Part shown: piece by piece, positions 7,120-14,120 of the stretch | Layout: each line of letters opens with the position of its first letter | Numbering within the stretch: position 1 is the stretch's first letter | From: a virus | IMG/VR virus record: IMGVR_UViG_3300037234_000963 | Location: 1 to 30,379 of that record | DNA length: 30,379 bases | Strand: one strand, 5' to 3' | Notes under the pieces: model-generated | Databases searched by the model: none | Seen by the model: the letters and a program-made list of their open reading frames with translations, nothing else | Told to the model about the DNA's origin: nothing | Translations under genes and position numbers: made by a program

Positions 7120-7852
7120 TTATGAAGAACTGGCCGGAGGGATAAAATCAACCGGCAAAAAAAGAACCTTTGAGACCGGTGCACATCGGGACTCCAATAC
7201 TAAAATTCACAAAGGCCGGATGGATTTGGTTCCGGCTGTTGCTGTTCGCCGCTTTGCTATGTTCTGTTCCGATTTTGTGGATGTCCCGAAAAAGATGAAA
7301 GTTCCGGAAAAAATGCAACCGAATTTTGACGAATGGAATACTCGCCACGTCACCTATTTTTATAATATCGCCCTGCAGTCCATGTATTTATGGTTGGAAG
7401 GGGAACGTAATGAGGTGGACGGGGATGCCTATAAAATTGACCATCTATCAAATGCTCTTTGGCACGTCCAACAAATTATGCATATCTCCGAAGGTGAATC
7501 GATTTGGTTCCCAATGATGCCGGATGGGTTTATTTGGTCCGGAGAACGATATGATATGATATCGCCGATGTTTTTGAAACGGGTATCCGTTCATTATCAA
7601 TTAGGTGGCATAAATTATGGTGACCGCAACTGGGAGAAAGGGATGCCGATAATGGTTACTTGGGATTCGGCGACCCGCCATCTCACAGATTGGTTGAGAA
7701 AAGAGCCAACCGAAGACCACCTGGCCGCTTTTGGTTGGAATGTTATGTCGACAATGCATACAATTGAAATGGTCAATCGGGGTATATTACCAAAAGAATT
7801 AAACGATATTCCGGCCACATATCGCAATATCAAAAAGGGGACGCCAAAATGA
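7112..7852 (+). CDS. dATP/dGTP diphosphohydrolase-like (MazZ/DUF5664) protein
   Basis: 246 aa. The N-terminus TGAHRD...GRMDLVPAVAVRRFA and the segment HYQLGGINYGDRNWEKGMP, followed by SATRHL...EDHLAAFGWNVMSTMH (about 167-218), match the all-alpha MazG-type family DUF5664, whose members include dNTP diphosphohydrolases. It is unusual in having two copies of the helical metal-binding half: ALQSMYLWLEGE...DHLSNALWHVQQIMH (about 88-127) and SATRHLTDWLRKE...DHLAAFGWNVMSTMH. This suggests an internal duplication or a pseudo-dimer in one chain. In phages that replace adenine with diaminopurine, such enzymes (MazZ) remove dGTP or dATP; no PurZ is seen here, so general pool control is the safer reading. 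Confidence 0.78.
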   Translation: MSDYEELAGGIKSTGKKRTFETGAHRDSNTKIHKGRMDLVPAVAVRRFAMFCSDFVDVPKKMKVPEKMQPNFDEWNTRHVTYFYNIALQSMYLWLEGERNEVDGDAYKIDHLSNALWHVQQIMHISEGESIWFPMMPDGFIWSGERYDMISPMFLKRVSVHYQLGGINYGDRNWEKGMPIMVTWDSATRHLTDWLRKEPTEDHLAAFGWNVMSTMHTIEMVNRGILPKELNDIPATYRNIKKGTPK

Positions 7853-8067
7853 AATCAGGAACCAACGTGAATGAAATAACCGACAGCCTGCCGAATGGAG
7901 ATATCCTCCGGTTATTGGGGAATGGATGGAGACCACGAAGTCAAATGCTTACAATAGTTTCTGGCGAGAAAATATTTGAATTGGACTGCCTTGATAGCAT
8001 TAAATATCTGCATGTTCGATTAGGTGAATTCCTGGCAATGGAGAAAAAGCAAGAGGAATCTTTTTAG
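7849..8067 (+). CDS. Hypothetical protein, 72 aa
   Basis: Start overlaps the previous stop (ATGA). Not recognised. Mixed alpha/beta content: NEITDSLPNGDILRLLGNGWRPRS, then a strand pair QMLTIVSGEKIFELDCLDSI, then a helix KYLHVRLGEFLAMEKKQEE. The charged helical tail suggests a partner-binding segment. Last gene of the block that begins at 5589; a new promoter follows. Confidence 0.7.
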   Translation: MKSGTNVNEITDSLPNGDILRLLGNGWRPRSQMLTIVSGEKIFELDCLDSIKYLHVRLGEFLAMEKKQEESF

Positions 8068-8087
8068 AAGAAAAAGCTAAAGTTTTG

Positions 8088-8116
8088 TTGACAAAGGCCG
8101 ATAACAGTTATAGAAT
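8088..8116 (+). promoter_or_regulatory. sigma70-type promoter
   Basis: Perfect TTGACA (8088-8093), 17-nt spacer, TAGAAT (8111-8116), in the gap between the 7849 and 8156 genes. The expected leader is about 33 nt and includes the SD CGGGAG. Confidence 0.8.
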
Positions 8117-8155
8117 GAGAAGAAAACGTCAACAAACCAACGGGAGATACATATA

Positions 8156-8434
8156 ATGGATTTCAAAAACGACAATTTTCAGGATTTATATTCTAAACAA
8201 TACGATGATAAAACTGCCTGTCGCATCATGGCCGTTTTAGACGACCTTTTTAAAGAGGTTAAAACGACCAAATGTGCCGGTGGATGTGGCCGTGAATTAA
8301 ATTTTGACCGATGCCGCATGTATGACCACGAAGGGGGATGGGGGATTATCGGTTCCATTCCGAAGCAATGGGTGTCGGTTGTATGTGAATGTGGATATCA
8401 CACCTCATTGGATAAACTGGGTGTATCACGATAA
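8156..8434 (+). CDS. Small zinc-ribbon-like protein
   Basis: 92 aa, SD CGGGAG. Residues 1-38 are helical (DLYSKQYDDKTACRIMAVLDDLFKE). The second half has two Cys knuckles: KCAGGCGRELNF and VVCECGYHTS, 45 residues apart with a Cys between (DRCRMYDH), as in a small zinc ribbon. Family not known to me. First gene behind the 8088 promoter and probably co-transcribed with the next two Cys-rich genes. Confidence 0.75.
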   Translation: MDFKNDNFQDLYSKQYDDKTACRIMAVLDDLFKEVKTTKCAGGCGRELNFDRCRMYDHEGGWGIIGSIPKQWVSVVCECGYHTSLDKLGVSR

Positions 8435-8453
8435 ATAAGGAGAGGTAAATATT

Positions 8454-8723
8454 ATGTTTTTAACGGTAGAAATCAAATGTTGCAGAGCTTGTAAAAATGT
8501 CGGCCACTCCGGTGGCTTTACAAAAGGTGGAGCAAGGGCAATTTGCGGACATTCCGATTCCTGCAAAGATGTCCGCACAACCAAAGCCGAATTCAATGCC
8601 GAATATCCCATGTATGCAGTGGATTATAAAAAAGAAAATTGGAGTTATCATTGGTATAATCGCATTGTTGACCCCGACCAAATACCGGACTGGTGTCCGC
8701 TAAAACACGGCAGTGCATATTAA
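8454..8723 (+). CDS. Cys-rich phage protein
   Basis: 89 aa, SD GGAGAGG. Cysteine pattern: CCRACKNVGHSGG, then AICGHSDSC, and a C-terminal IPDWCPLKHG. The combination CxxC...C...IPxWCPL is seen in many small phage proteins and occurs again in this window at 11707 (IIPDNCP) and, more loosely, at 22115. Zinc binding is likely; the function is unknown. Its 3' end overlaps only a poor upstream start of the next gene. Confidence 0.78.
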   Translation: MFLTVEIKCCRACKNVGHSGGFTKGGARAICGHSDSCKDVRTTKAEFNAEYPMYAVDYKKENWSYHWYNRIVDPDQIPDWCPLKHGSAY

Positions 8724-8736
8724 AGGAGAATTGATT

Positions 8737-9117
8737 ATGCAATTTGAAAAAACTCGCCCTGAAAGAGAATTTCTTTTCCGAAAGAAATTTGTCCGTGCCG
8801 CTTTAAAAACTATATTTGCCAAACTCCGCAAGGATAATTTGATATGCCGTATGAATTATCTTTGTTGTATGAGCTGTGCATCTTACGACCTTAGTGAGAA
8901 AGTTGATAATAAAAATGCCGATGGTGCCGTATATTTTCATCGGCAGGATAACGATAATTTTAACGAAACTGGCCGGTTGCACCTTCGATATTTTACTCGC
9001 ACCGATTCGGGGGATTGTAAAGCACTGGCCGAAAAGGTTGTCGCCGCTTTAAAAGCCGAAAATTTGCCGGTTGAATGGGACGGAGACCCAACAAGAACCA
9101 TATTAATAAAGGTGTAA
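8737..9117 (+). CDS. DUF6891-like hypothetical protein
   Basis: 126 aa from ATG 8737, chosen because AAAGGAG lies 8 bases before it; the in-frame ATG at 8713 has no SD. Central segment ICRMNYLCCMSCASYDL (three clustered Cys), then a beta region with GAVYFHRQDNDNF and RLHLRYFT, and a C-terminal alpha/beta unit ending TRTILIKV. The CCxxCA motif followed by a YFHRQD-type strand resembles a widespread family of small proteins (DUF6891) of unknown role. Immediately upstream of the CCA-adding enzyme. Confidence 0.72.
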   Translation: MQFEKTRPEREFLFRKKFVRAALKTIFAKLRKDNLICRMNYLCCMSCASYDLSEKVDNKNADGAVYFHRQDNDNFNETGRLHLRYFTRTDSGDCKALAEKVVAALKAENLPVEWDGDPTRTILIKV

Positions 9118-9120
9118 ATT

Positions 9121-10572
9121 ATGTTAAAATCTTCAATACCAAAATCTTCAATACTAAAATCTTCGATACCTGAAGAAGTAATGCACCTTTTGGCTATGCT
9201 TGAAGGAGATGGCCATAAGGCATTTATAGTCGGGGGAGCAGTTCGTGATGAGATGATGGGGATTGAGCCCAAGGATTACGATATCGCCACGTCCGCAATG
9301 CCGGACGAAATCATCCAGACTTTTGCATCCGCCGATTACGCCTTAAAGGATATCGATGCCGCCTCATATCATATCGTCCAAGTAAACGGATATGAGGTCG
9401 CCACCTTCCGCCGAGATATTTATGAAAACGGGGAGACGGTTGGCACCGTTCCGGTTGATTCAATTGAAGCCGACCTTGCAAGACGGGATTTAACCATAAA
9501 TGCTATGGCTATCAGCCGCCACGGAGAATTAATTGACCCATATAATGGACGGTCTGATTTGGTAACTGGCACGATTCGGTTTGTAAATGACCCAACTGAC
9601 CGGATTTTGGAAGACCCTTGCAGGATTATCCGTGCCGCACGGTTCGCCGCACTGATAGATGGCTATTTCTCGCCCATGACGCTCGATGCTTTAAAACAAA
9701 ACATATCATTAGTACAGGAAGTGCCATCTGAACGGATTCGAGCCGAAATTCTCAAAACGATGAGATATAATAAGGCATCAATGTTTTTTAAATCCCTGCA
9801 TATGATTGGTGCTTTGGAGAAAATCCTGCCATCCCTCAATATGTTATGGGGTCTCAATGGAGGTCCATATCACGGGGAGTCGGTTTTTACCCATAGCATG
9901 ATGACCGGAGATTTTGTCGGGATAACTTTTTCAGAACGGTCTTTAGCAAACCCGATGTTTCGGTTGATTGCTTATTTGCACGATGTCGGTAAATCGGTGC
10001 CCAATTATGTGGACGGGGTAATACACTTTTATCACCATCCAGAAATTGGTGCCGAAATGGTCGAGAAGGATTTGAGACATTTAAAATTTACCAACAATGA
10101 AATCAAATATGCCACGAACCTCATTGGAGTCCATATGAGAGGTGGCACAAAAATGTCGCCAAAGACCACTCGAAAATTGCTCAAAAAATTTACAGAGACC
10201 AACGTGGATTGGGAAGATTGGTTGGCTTTAAAGGTTGCTGACCGAGCATCCAATACCGCACGGGAACCTTATAGCTCAAAGCAGGTCATCAAATTGAGAC
10301 GAAAGTTTGAGCACGAATTAAACCCGCAACCGAGAGATATATCCGGTCTGGCACGAACTGCCTTTGAACATAAAGATTTGGCTATATCCGGCACCAGAAT
10401 TCAGGAGTTACTCCATATCGGACCATCTCAATTAATCGGGGTAATATTAAACTGGTTATTGGATATGGTAATCAATGACCCATCATTAAATACGCCGGAG
10501 CAACTGGAGAAACTTTTGATTGGGAGCAAAAAATTGAATCCAGATATTGAAAACCATCCTTGGAATTTATAA
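9121..10572 (+). CDS. cca: tRNA nucleotidyltransferase (CCA-adding) with HD domain
   Basis: 483 aa. Adds or repairs the 3' CCA of tRNAs. Class II polymerase-beta-fold motifs: FIVGGAVRDEMMG, PKDYDIATSAMPDEI (two metal-binding Asp), VATFRRDIYE, ARRDLTINAMAI, and DPCRIIRAARFAA. An HD domain follows (H in VFTHSMM, HD in YLHDVGKSVPN, then HHPEIGAEM), as in phosphohydrolase-bearing bacterial enzymes. The N-terminus is unusual: three tandem copies of a 15-bp unit give repeats of KSSIP; a second possible start is the ATG at 9181. The SD is weak. The phage tRNA-His gene at 23067 lacks an encoded CCA, giving this enzyme an obvious substrate; repair of damaged host tRNA is another likely use. Confidence 0.93.
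   Translation: MLKSSIPKSSILKSSIPEEVMHLLAMLEGDGHKAFIVGGAVRDEMMGIEPKDYDIATSAMPDEIIQTFASADYALKDIDAASYHIVQVNGYEVATFRRDIYENGETVGTVPVDSIEADLARRDLTINAMAISRHGELIDPYNGRSDLVTGTIRFVNDPTDRILEDPCRIIRAARFAALIDGYFSPMTLDALKQNISLVQEVPSERIRAEILKTMRYNKASMFFKSLHMIGALEKILPSLNMLWGLNGGPYHGESVFTHSMMTGDFVGITFSERSLANPMFRLIAYLHDVGKSVPNYVDGVIHFYHHPEIGAEMVEKDLRHLKFTNNEIKYATNLIGVHMRGGTKMSPKTTRKLLKKFTETNVDWEDWLALKVADRASNTAREPYSSKQVIKLRRKFEHELNPQPRDISGLARTAFEHKDLAISGTRIQELLHIGPSQLIGVILNWLLDMVINDPSLNTPEQLEKLLIGSKKLNPDIENHPWNL
9126..9170 (+). repeat. Three tandem 15-bp repeats in the cca N-terminus
   Basis: Units at 9126-9140, 9141-9155 and 9156-9170, consensus AAAATCTTCAATACC, with one or two differences. In frame they code repeats of K-S-S-I-P. 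The repeat lies before the folded domain begins, so it may be a slippage-prone extension. Confidence 0.9.
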
Positions 10573-10595
10573 CAATGAGAGGTGAGGTGACAATT

Positions 10596-10814
10596 ATGAC
10601 GAAAGAAGTTACAATATACCGAGATAAAGGATATCAACTAAAATTAAATGAGACCGAATCTGAAAACGTGGCAATGTCGGTCGAAGTTGAAGAACTGGGA
10701 GTTGTATCCGAGCAGGTTTTATTCCTTACACCAGAAGAAATCGTGGCTATGGGATACAAATTCATCGCCGCCGCAAAGATATTCAAAGGAACGATAATTG
10801 ATATTAAAGCCTAA
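10596..10814 (+). CDS. Hypothetical protein, 72 aa
   Basis: Start 10596 follows GAGAGGTGAGG; earlier in-frame ATGs at 10560 and 10575 would overlap that SD. The protein is acidic with a beta-rich first half (EVTIYRDKGYQLKLNE, then VAMSVEVEEL) and a helix LTPEEIVAMGYKFIAAAKIFKG. No family recognised. Confidence 0.72.
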   Translation: MTKEVTIYRDKGYQLKLNETESENVAMSVEVEELGVVSEQVLFLTPEEIVAMGYKFIAAAKIFKGTIIDIKA

Positions 10815-11046
10815 AATAGTTCCCAAAAAGAGCCAGACCAGGTTTTATAATTTTCTAATGTATAAAATTATTCCTATGGTATTGAGGGAATTTCGTGCAT
10901 TGGACGGGCAAGATAAATATTTTTGGGACAAACCCGGATTCGAATATTGGTATAAATACCGCATTAAATTATATTGGGAGAGAGGCCATTATGTTAAAAT
11001 TATAATTTGTTGTATAATTTCACTATATCAAAAGGAGATAAAATGA
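10798..11046 (+). CDS. Hypothetical basic, aromatic-rich protein (TTG start)
   Basis: 82 aa from TTG 10798, which overlaps the previous gene and has AAAGGA 7 bases upstream. An ATG at 10858 is a fallback start. Tyr/Trp/Lys-rich middle (QDKYFWDKPGFEYWYKYRIKLYWERGHY) and a hydrophobic tail (VKIIICCIISLY) that could touch a membrane. The stop overlaps the next ATG (ATGA). Not recognised; real-gene status rests on the SD, overlaps and packing. Confidence 0.5.
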   Translation: MILKPKIVPKKSQTRFYNFLMYKIIPMVLREFRALDGQDKYFWDKPGFEYWYKYRIKLYWERGHYVKIIICCIISLYQKEIK

Positions 11047-11702
11047 TTTTTAAAACTATCGCAGACAAAATCAATCAGTTAATCACTTTTCTATGGGCCG
11101 GCACGAAGGAATTTTATGCGCTCGCCGATTTCACGCCGCAAAAACAGGTTATCGCCGGTCTATGTTTCCTGACAGTTTGTGTATTTTGGACGGCATGGCC
11201 GGGTGCTATTTGGCTTTTGGCCTTGGCACCGGTTGCATTTATCCAGAATATGTTTTTCACGCTTGTATCTCGAAGCCGAAATTCGCAGGATACCGATTAC
11301 CATCGATATTGTGCATGGGGGAGCAACGGGGTCTGGTTCGTTTGTCAGGTAATGATTGTCAAAAATATTTGGTCTGCAATAATGGCAGGTCAATGGTGGT
11401 ATGCTATTATGGCCGGTATTGTTTACTCTCTGGCCACGACAGAGGGGTCAGTTTTGATGATGAAACGCCTCATTGCCACAGAGAAAGGCAAACGCCGAGT
11501 CGGTGCATCCGATAAATTGGAAGGAATGGAAGCCCGAATTAAAGTCCTTGAAAATATGATATCCATTGGGGCAAAATTTAAGCCGCCAAAAGAGCCGCCT
11601 GCAATGCCAGTCGTTGATGCCATTTCTAAAGATTCAATTAAGACTCCGAAGCGTCCATCACGCTTTGATGAAAATATGGAGAAACATATCGATACGGTGT
11701 AA
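11043..11702 (+). CDS. Multi-pass membrane protein
   Basis: 219 aa from ATG 11043 with SD AAAGGAG. About four hydrophobic segments: residues 34-52 (VIAGLCFLTVCVFWTAW), 53-74 (IWLLALAPVAFIQNMFF), about 95-112 (GVWFVCQVMIVKNIWSAI) and 115-135 (WYAIMAGIVYSLATTEGS). A cytoplasmic tail follows, with a coiled-coil-like stretch (KLEGMEARIKVLENMI) and a Pro/Lys-rich end. Family not recognised; possible roles include envelope remodelling, superinfection exclusion or holin-like activity, none provable here. Confidence 0.82.
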   Translation: MIFKTIADKINQLITFLWAGTKEFYALADFTPQKQVIAGLCFLTVCVFWTAWPGAIWLLALAPVAFIQNMFFTLVSRSRNSQDTDYHRYCAWGSNGVWFVCQVMIVKNIWSAIMAGQWWYAIMAGIVYSLATTEGSVLMMKRLIATEKGKRRVGASDKLEGMEARIKVLENMISIGAKFKPPKEPPAMPVVDAISKDSIKTPKRPSRFDENMEKHIDTV

Positions 11703-11706
11703 AATT

Positions 11707-11910
11707 ATGGCTATTGTGATTGAAATAATACTTGATAGATGCAGTCAATGTGAATATTGCATATTTGACTATGACCCTCCTGAAGTATCGGAAGGGGATG
11801 AGGGAGAATTTTGGGGCAAACATGCCTGCACATATGGAGACCCTTTTCATTTGCCAATGGCCGACACTATAATACCGGACAATTGTCCACGAAATAAGGA
11901 TGGAATATGA
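11707..11910 (+). CDS. Small Cys-rich putative zinc-binding protein
   Basis: 67 aa. IILDRCSQCEYCIFDYDPPE, then KHACTYGDPFHLPMADTIIPDNCPRNKDG: a four- to five-Cys pattern ending in IIPDNCP, of the same general type as the gene at 8454. No strong SD (GGTG at 10 bases). The stop overlaps the next ATG (ATGA). Unknown role. Confidence 0.72.
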   Translation: MAIVIEIILDRCSQCEYCIFDYDPPEVSEGDEGEFWGKHACTYGDPFHLPMADTIIPDNCPRNKDGI

Positions 11911-12821
11911 GTTACGTTAAAAGATTACAGGCAAAGGGATTGATATCTCCGCCTCCGCAGGTTTATAAACAGCTCCATTATGAGGTAATAATTGGGTCGT
12001 TTGCCTATGGGGTCAGCTCCGATATGTCGGACACCGATGTTTACGGTTTCTGCGTACCATCAAAACTTGTGGTCTTTCCGCATACAAACCCGAATTATAT
12101 ATTTGGATTTGATGCGGTTCCTGGAAATTTTGAGCAATGGACAACGGGGGAAGATAAGGTAATCGATAATACCTATAAACCGCCACGGGAGTTTGACATG
12201 ACCATATTTGGTATCGTCAAATTTTTTAAGCTTTGCCACGATGGGAATCCGAATATGATTGACTCCCTTTTTGTCCCACGCCGGTGCATCACCCATACAA
12301 CCGAAATGGGCAATCTGGTTCGAGAAAATCGGAAGCTTTTTCTGTCAAAGAAATGTTGGCATACCTTTAAAGGTTACGCTTATTCGCAGTTGCAGAAAAT
12401 GAATCATAAGCAACCGAAGGGCAAACGAAAAGCTATCATTGAGAAATACGGATATGACGTCAAATTTGGGTATCATCTCATCCGGTTAATCAACGAAATC
12501 CAATATATAATGTCCACCGGAGACCTTGACTTGGAAGAAAGCAAGGAGCAATTAAAGGATATTCGCAAGGGTAATTGGACGCAGGCAAAAGTCATTGAAT
12601 ATTTTGAATGGAAGGAAAAGGCACTCGAAGAGTTATATAACGACACCAAAGAAATTCCCTATAAGCCCCGGACGGAAGAAATCAGGGACCTTTTATTCAA
12701 ATGCCTTGAGATGCACTTTACCTCAATCAGGGATGTCCGGCCAGAGGACGATAAAGTTTTGTCAAAATCCATGTTTTCTGATATAATGGATGTAATTAAT
12801 AAATATGAGGGGAGGATTTAA
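11907..12821 (+). CDS. YcgL/COG3541-type nucleotidyltransferase
   Basis: 304 aa. N-terminal nucleotidyltransferase core: VIIGSFAYGVSSDMSDTDVYGFCVPS (residues about 28-53), where GSxAYG and the SDxSDxD pair are the polymerase-beta-type nucleotide and metal-binding motif. FDMTIFGIVKFFKLCHDGNPNMIDSLF supplies the third acidic position and the N-P-x-x-I-D motif usual in COG3541. The helical C-terminal half has a conserved-looking HTFKGYAYSQLQKM. Such proteins are common in large phages; their substrate is not established, though tRNA or other RNA ends are suspected. Neighbouring RNA genes (cca, Rnl5-type ligase) fit that idea. Confidence 0.82.
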   Translation: MSYVKRLQAKGLISPPPQVYKQLHYEVIIGSFAYGVSSDMSDTDVYGFCVPSKLVVFPHTNPNYIFGFDAVPGNFEQWTTGEDKVIDNTYKPPREFDMTIFGIVKFFKLCHDGNPNMIDSLFVPRRCITHTTEMGNLVRENRKLFLSKKCWHTFKGYAYSQLQKMNHKQPKGKRKAIIEKYGYDVKFGYHLIRLINEIQYIMSTGDLDLEESKEQLKDIRKGNWTQAKVIEYFEWKEKALEELYNDTKEIPYKPRTEEIRDLLFKCLEMHFTSIRDVRPEDDKVLSKSMFSDIMDVINKYEGRI

Positions 12822-12822
12822 A

Positions 12823-13041
12823 ATGTTTACAACGGTATTTTTATTTGTCATTTATGCCGTTATTGCCATAATGATAACTTTAGGGGTCTCATTTTTAATC
12901 GTTGAAACCCTTGATAATTCCAAAAATCATCGGGTATTGCAAAGCCTTTGGAATACCGGATATATGGGGCATACAATTTTTATCTTATCTTACGTTTGCA
13001 TCACCGGAATCGGTGAATTATTTATAAATTTTTTATCTTAA
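12823..13041 (+). CDS. Small two-pass membrane protein
   Basis: 72 aa from ATG 12823, SD GGGGAGG. Two transmembrane segments: residues 4-27 (TVFLFVIYAVIAIMITLGVSFLI) and about 50-70 (TGYMGHTIFILSYVCITG). A short loop with NSKNHRVLQ lies between. The first transmembrane helix is encoded by a 38-bp segment that recurs exactly at 6228-6265 in another reading frame. Function unknown. Precedes the sliding clamp gene by 13 bases. Confidence 0.75.
   Translation: MFTTVFLFVIYAVIAIMITLGVSFLIVETLDNSKNHRVLQSLWNTGYMGHTIFILSYVCITGIGELFINFLS
12850..12887 (+). repeat. 38-bp exact repeat, copy 2
   Basis: Identical to 6228-6265. Here it codes residues 10-22, in the middle of the first transmembrane helix, and gives a well-formed hydrophobic segment, so this may be the original copy. 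Confidence 0.95.
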
Positions 13042-13054
13042 AGGAGACTGAAAC

Positions 13055-13723
13055 ATGAAAATCGGTAAGAAAACATTTGAAATCATGAAAAACTTCACGG
13101 CCATCAACAATTCCCTGTGGGTAAATGAGCCCACGTGCCTGAAGACCCTGTCAATCGCCGAAAATATCATCGGCATATACGACACGGAAGAGACCTTCCC
13201 CGAATTTCAGTTGTATAATTCGGTGCCGTTTATGTCCATGATTAACCTTTATGATGTCGAAAATGTCGACTTCGAATTTGGTGAAAATTCGGTGATTTTG
13301 AAAACAACCGGCAGTCGGACGACCATCGTTTATGATGACCCCGATATCATTCCCAAACTTGGCAATCTCAAAGAGTCATCGGTATATAAGGCATTTGGTG
13401 ATTTCGATGCCACGATTGAATTGTCATCCATTCAAATTGACCAAATTCAAAAATCGGCGAGTATTTTGGGGATGCCGGATATGACGATCAAATTGAAAGA
13501 CAGCAAGGGACTCATTATCATATCCGATGATGAAAATCCCGACAGCAACCATATGAAAACGGCCATCAAAGGAGAGGGAGATTGTGATGTCTCAATGATG
13601 GTAAAAAACCTCCAGATTGTGCCCGGTGATTATATTGTATCAATCTCAAATGGTAAATTGGCAAAGTTCCATCATAAGACCATAACGCCGCTGTTTTACA
13701 TTGTCGCCGCTAAACAGGGATAA
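13055..13723 (+). CDS. 45: DNA polymerase sliding clamp (T4 gp45-like)
   Basis: 222 aa (T4 gp45: 228). Forms a trimeric ring that tethers the DNA polymerase and, in T4, also activates late transcription. Matches to gp45 visible by eye: the N-terminal MKIGKKTFEIMKNFTAINNSLWV (T4 has KNFATINSG in the same place), the interior ENIIGIYDTEETFPEFQLYN, and near the end LQIVPGDYIVSI before KLAKFHH (T4 MKMQPGNYKLLL). SD AAAGGAG. In T4 this gene is directly followed by gene 44; here about 4.8 kb of other genes lie between. Confidence 0.88.
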   Translation: MKIGKKTFEIMKNFTAINNSLWVNEPTCLKTLSIAENIIGIYDTEETFPEFQLYNSVPFMSMINLYDVENVDFEFGENSVILKTTGSRTTIVYDDPDIIPKLGNLKESSVYKAFGDFDATIELSSIQIDQIQKSASILGMPDMTIKLKDSKGLIIISDDENPDSNHMKTAIKGEGDCDVSMMVKNLQIVPGDYIVSISNGKLAKFHHKTITPLFYIVAAKQG

Positions 13724-13725
13724 AA

Positions 13726-14103
13726 ATGAAAGATAATTTTTGGAGCAGTCCAGATGGGCAAATAAATAATTGGATTTATGTTGCCCGTAACATGGCAACT
13801 TTAGTCCTGGCCGCATTTTTCTGTGCCTTTGTCATCGTATTTATCATCAACCTCCATAGCAATCAAAAGGAAATTACTCGTTTAACGAAGCGGGTAATTA
13901 TAGCCGAAAATCAACTGACCGAGCAAAAGCTCCAGTTTGATACCTTTAAAAAATTGACCAGTGATGAATTTGAGTCGACTTGGAGAGGTATCGGATACCT
14001 GAACGGGAATTTTAAGGCACTTGGCCTTGGATACCATTTGGAAGACAAAGATTTTGTGCCGCCCGATGAGGTGGAACGCATTCTGAAATATGATGATGAA
14101 TAA
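13726..14103 (+). CDS. Single-pass membrane protein with coiled coil
   Basis: 125 aa. Residues 23-45 form one transmembrane helix (MATLVLAAFFCAFVIVFIINL). Residues about 46-80 form a coiled coil (NQKEITRLTKRVIIAENQL...). A soluble, acidic C-terminus follows (PPDEVERILKYDDE). Topology resembles anchored adaptor or spanin-like proteins, but no family is recognised. It starts 2 bases after the clamp stop codon. Confidence 0.78.
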   Translation: MKDNFWSSPDGQINNWIYVARNMATLVLAAFFCAFVIVFIINLHSNQKEITRLTKRVIIAENQLTEQKLQFDTFKKLTSDEFESTWRGIGYLNGNFKALGLGYHLEDKDFVPPDEVERILKYDDE

Positions 14104-14120
14104 TTACCGGGAGGTTTTAA

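Noticed and set aside
10587-10615. GTGACA-17-TACAAT promoter-like site
   Set aside because: It overlaps the SD and start codon of the 10596 gene, so a transcript would begin inside that gene with no suitable start nearby. Probably chance, though the -35 part resembles the others.
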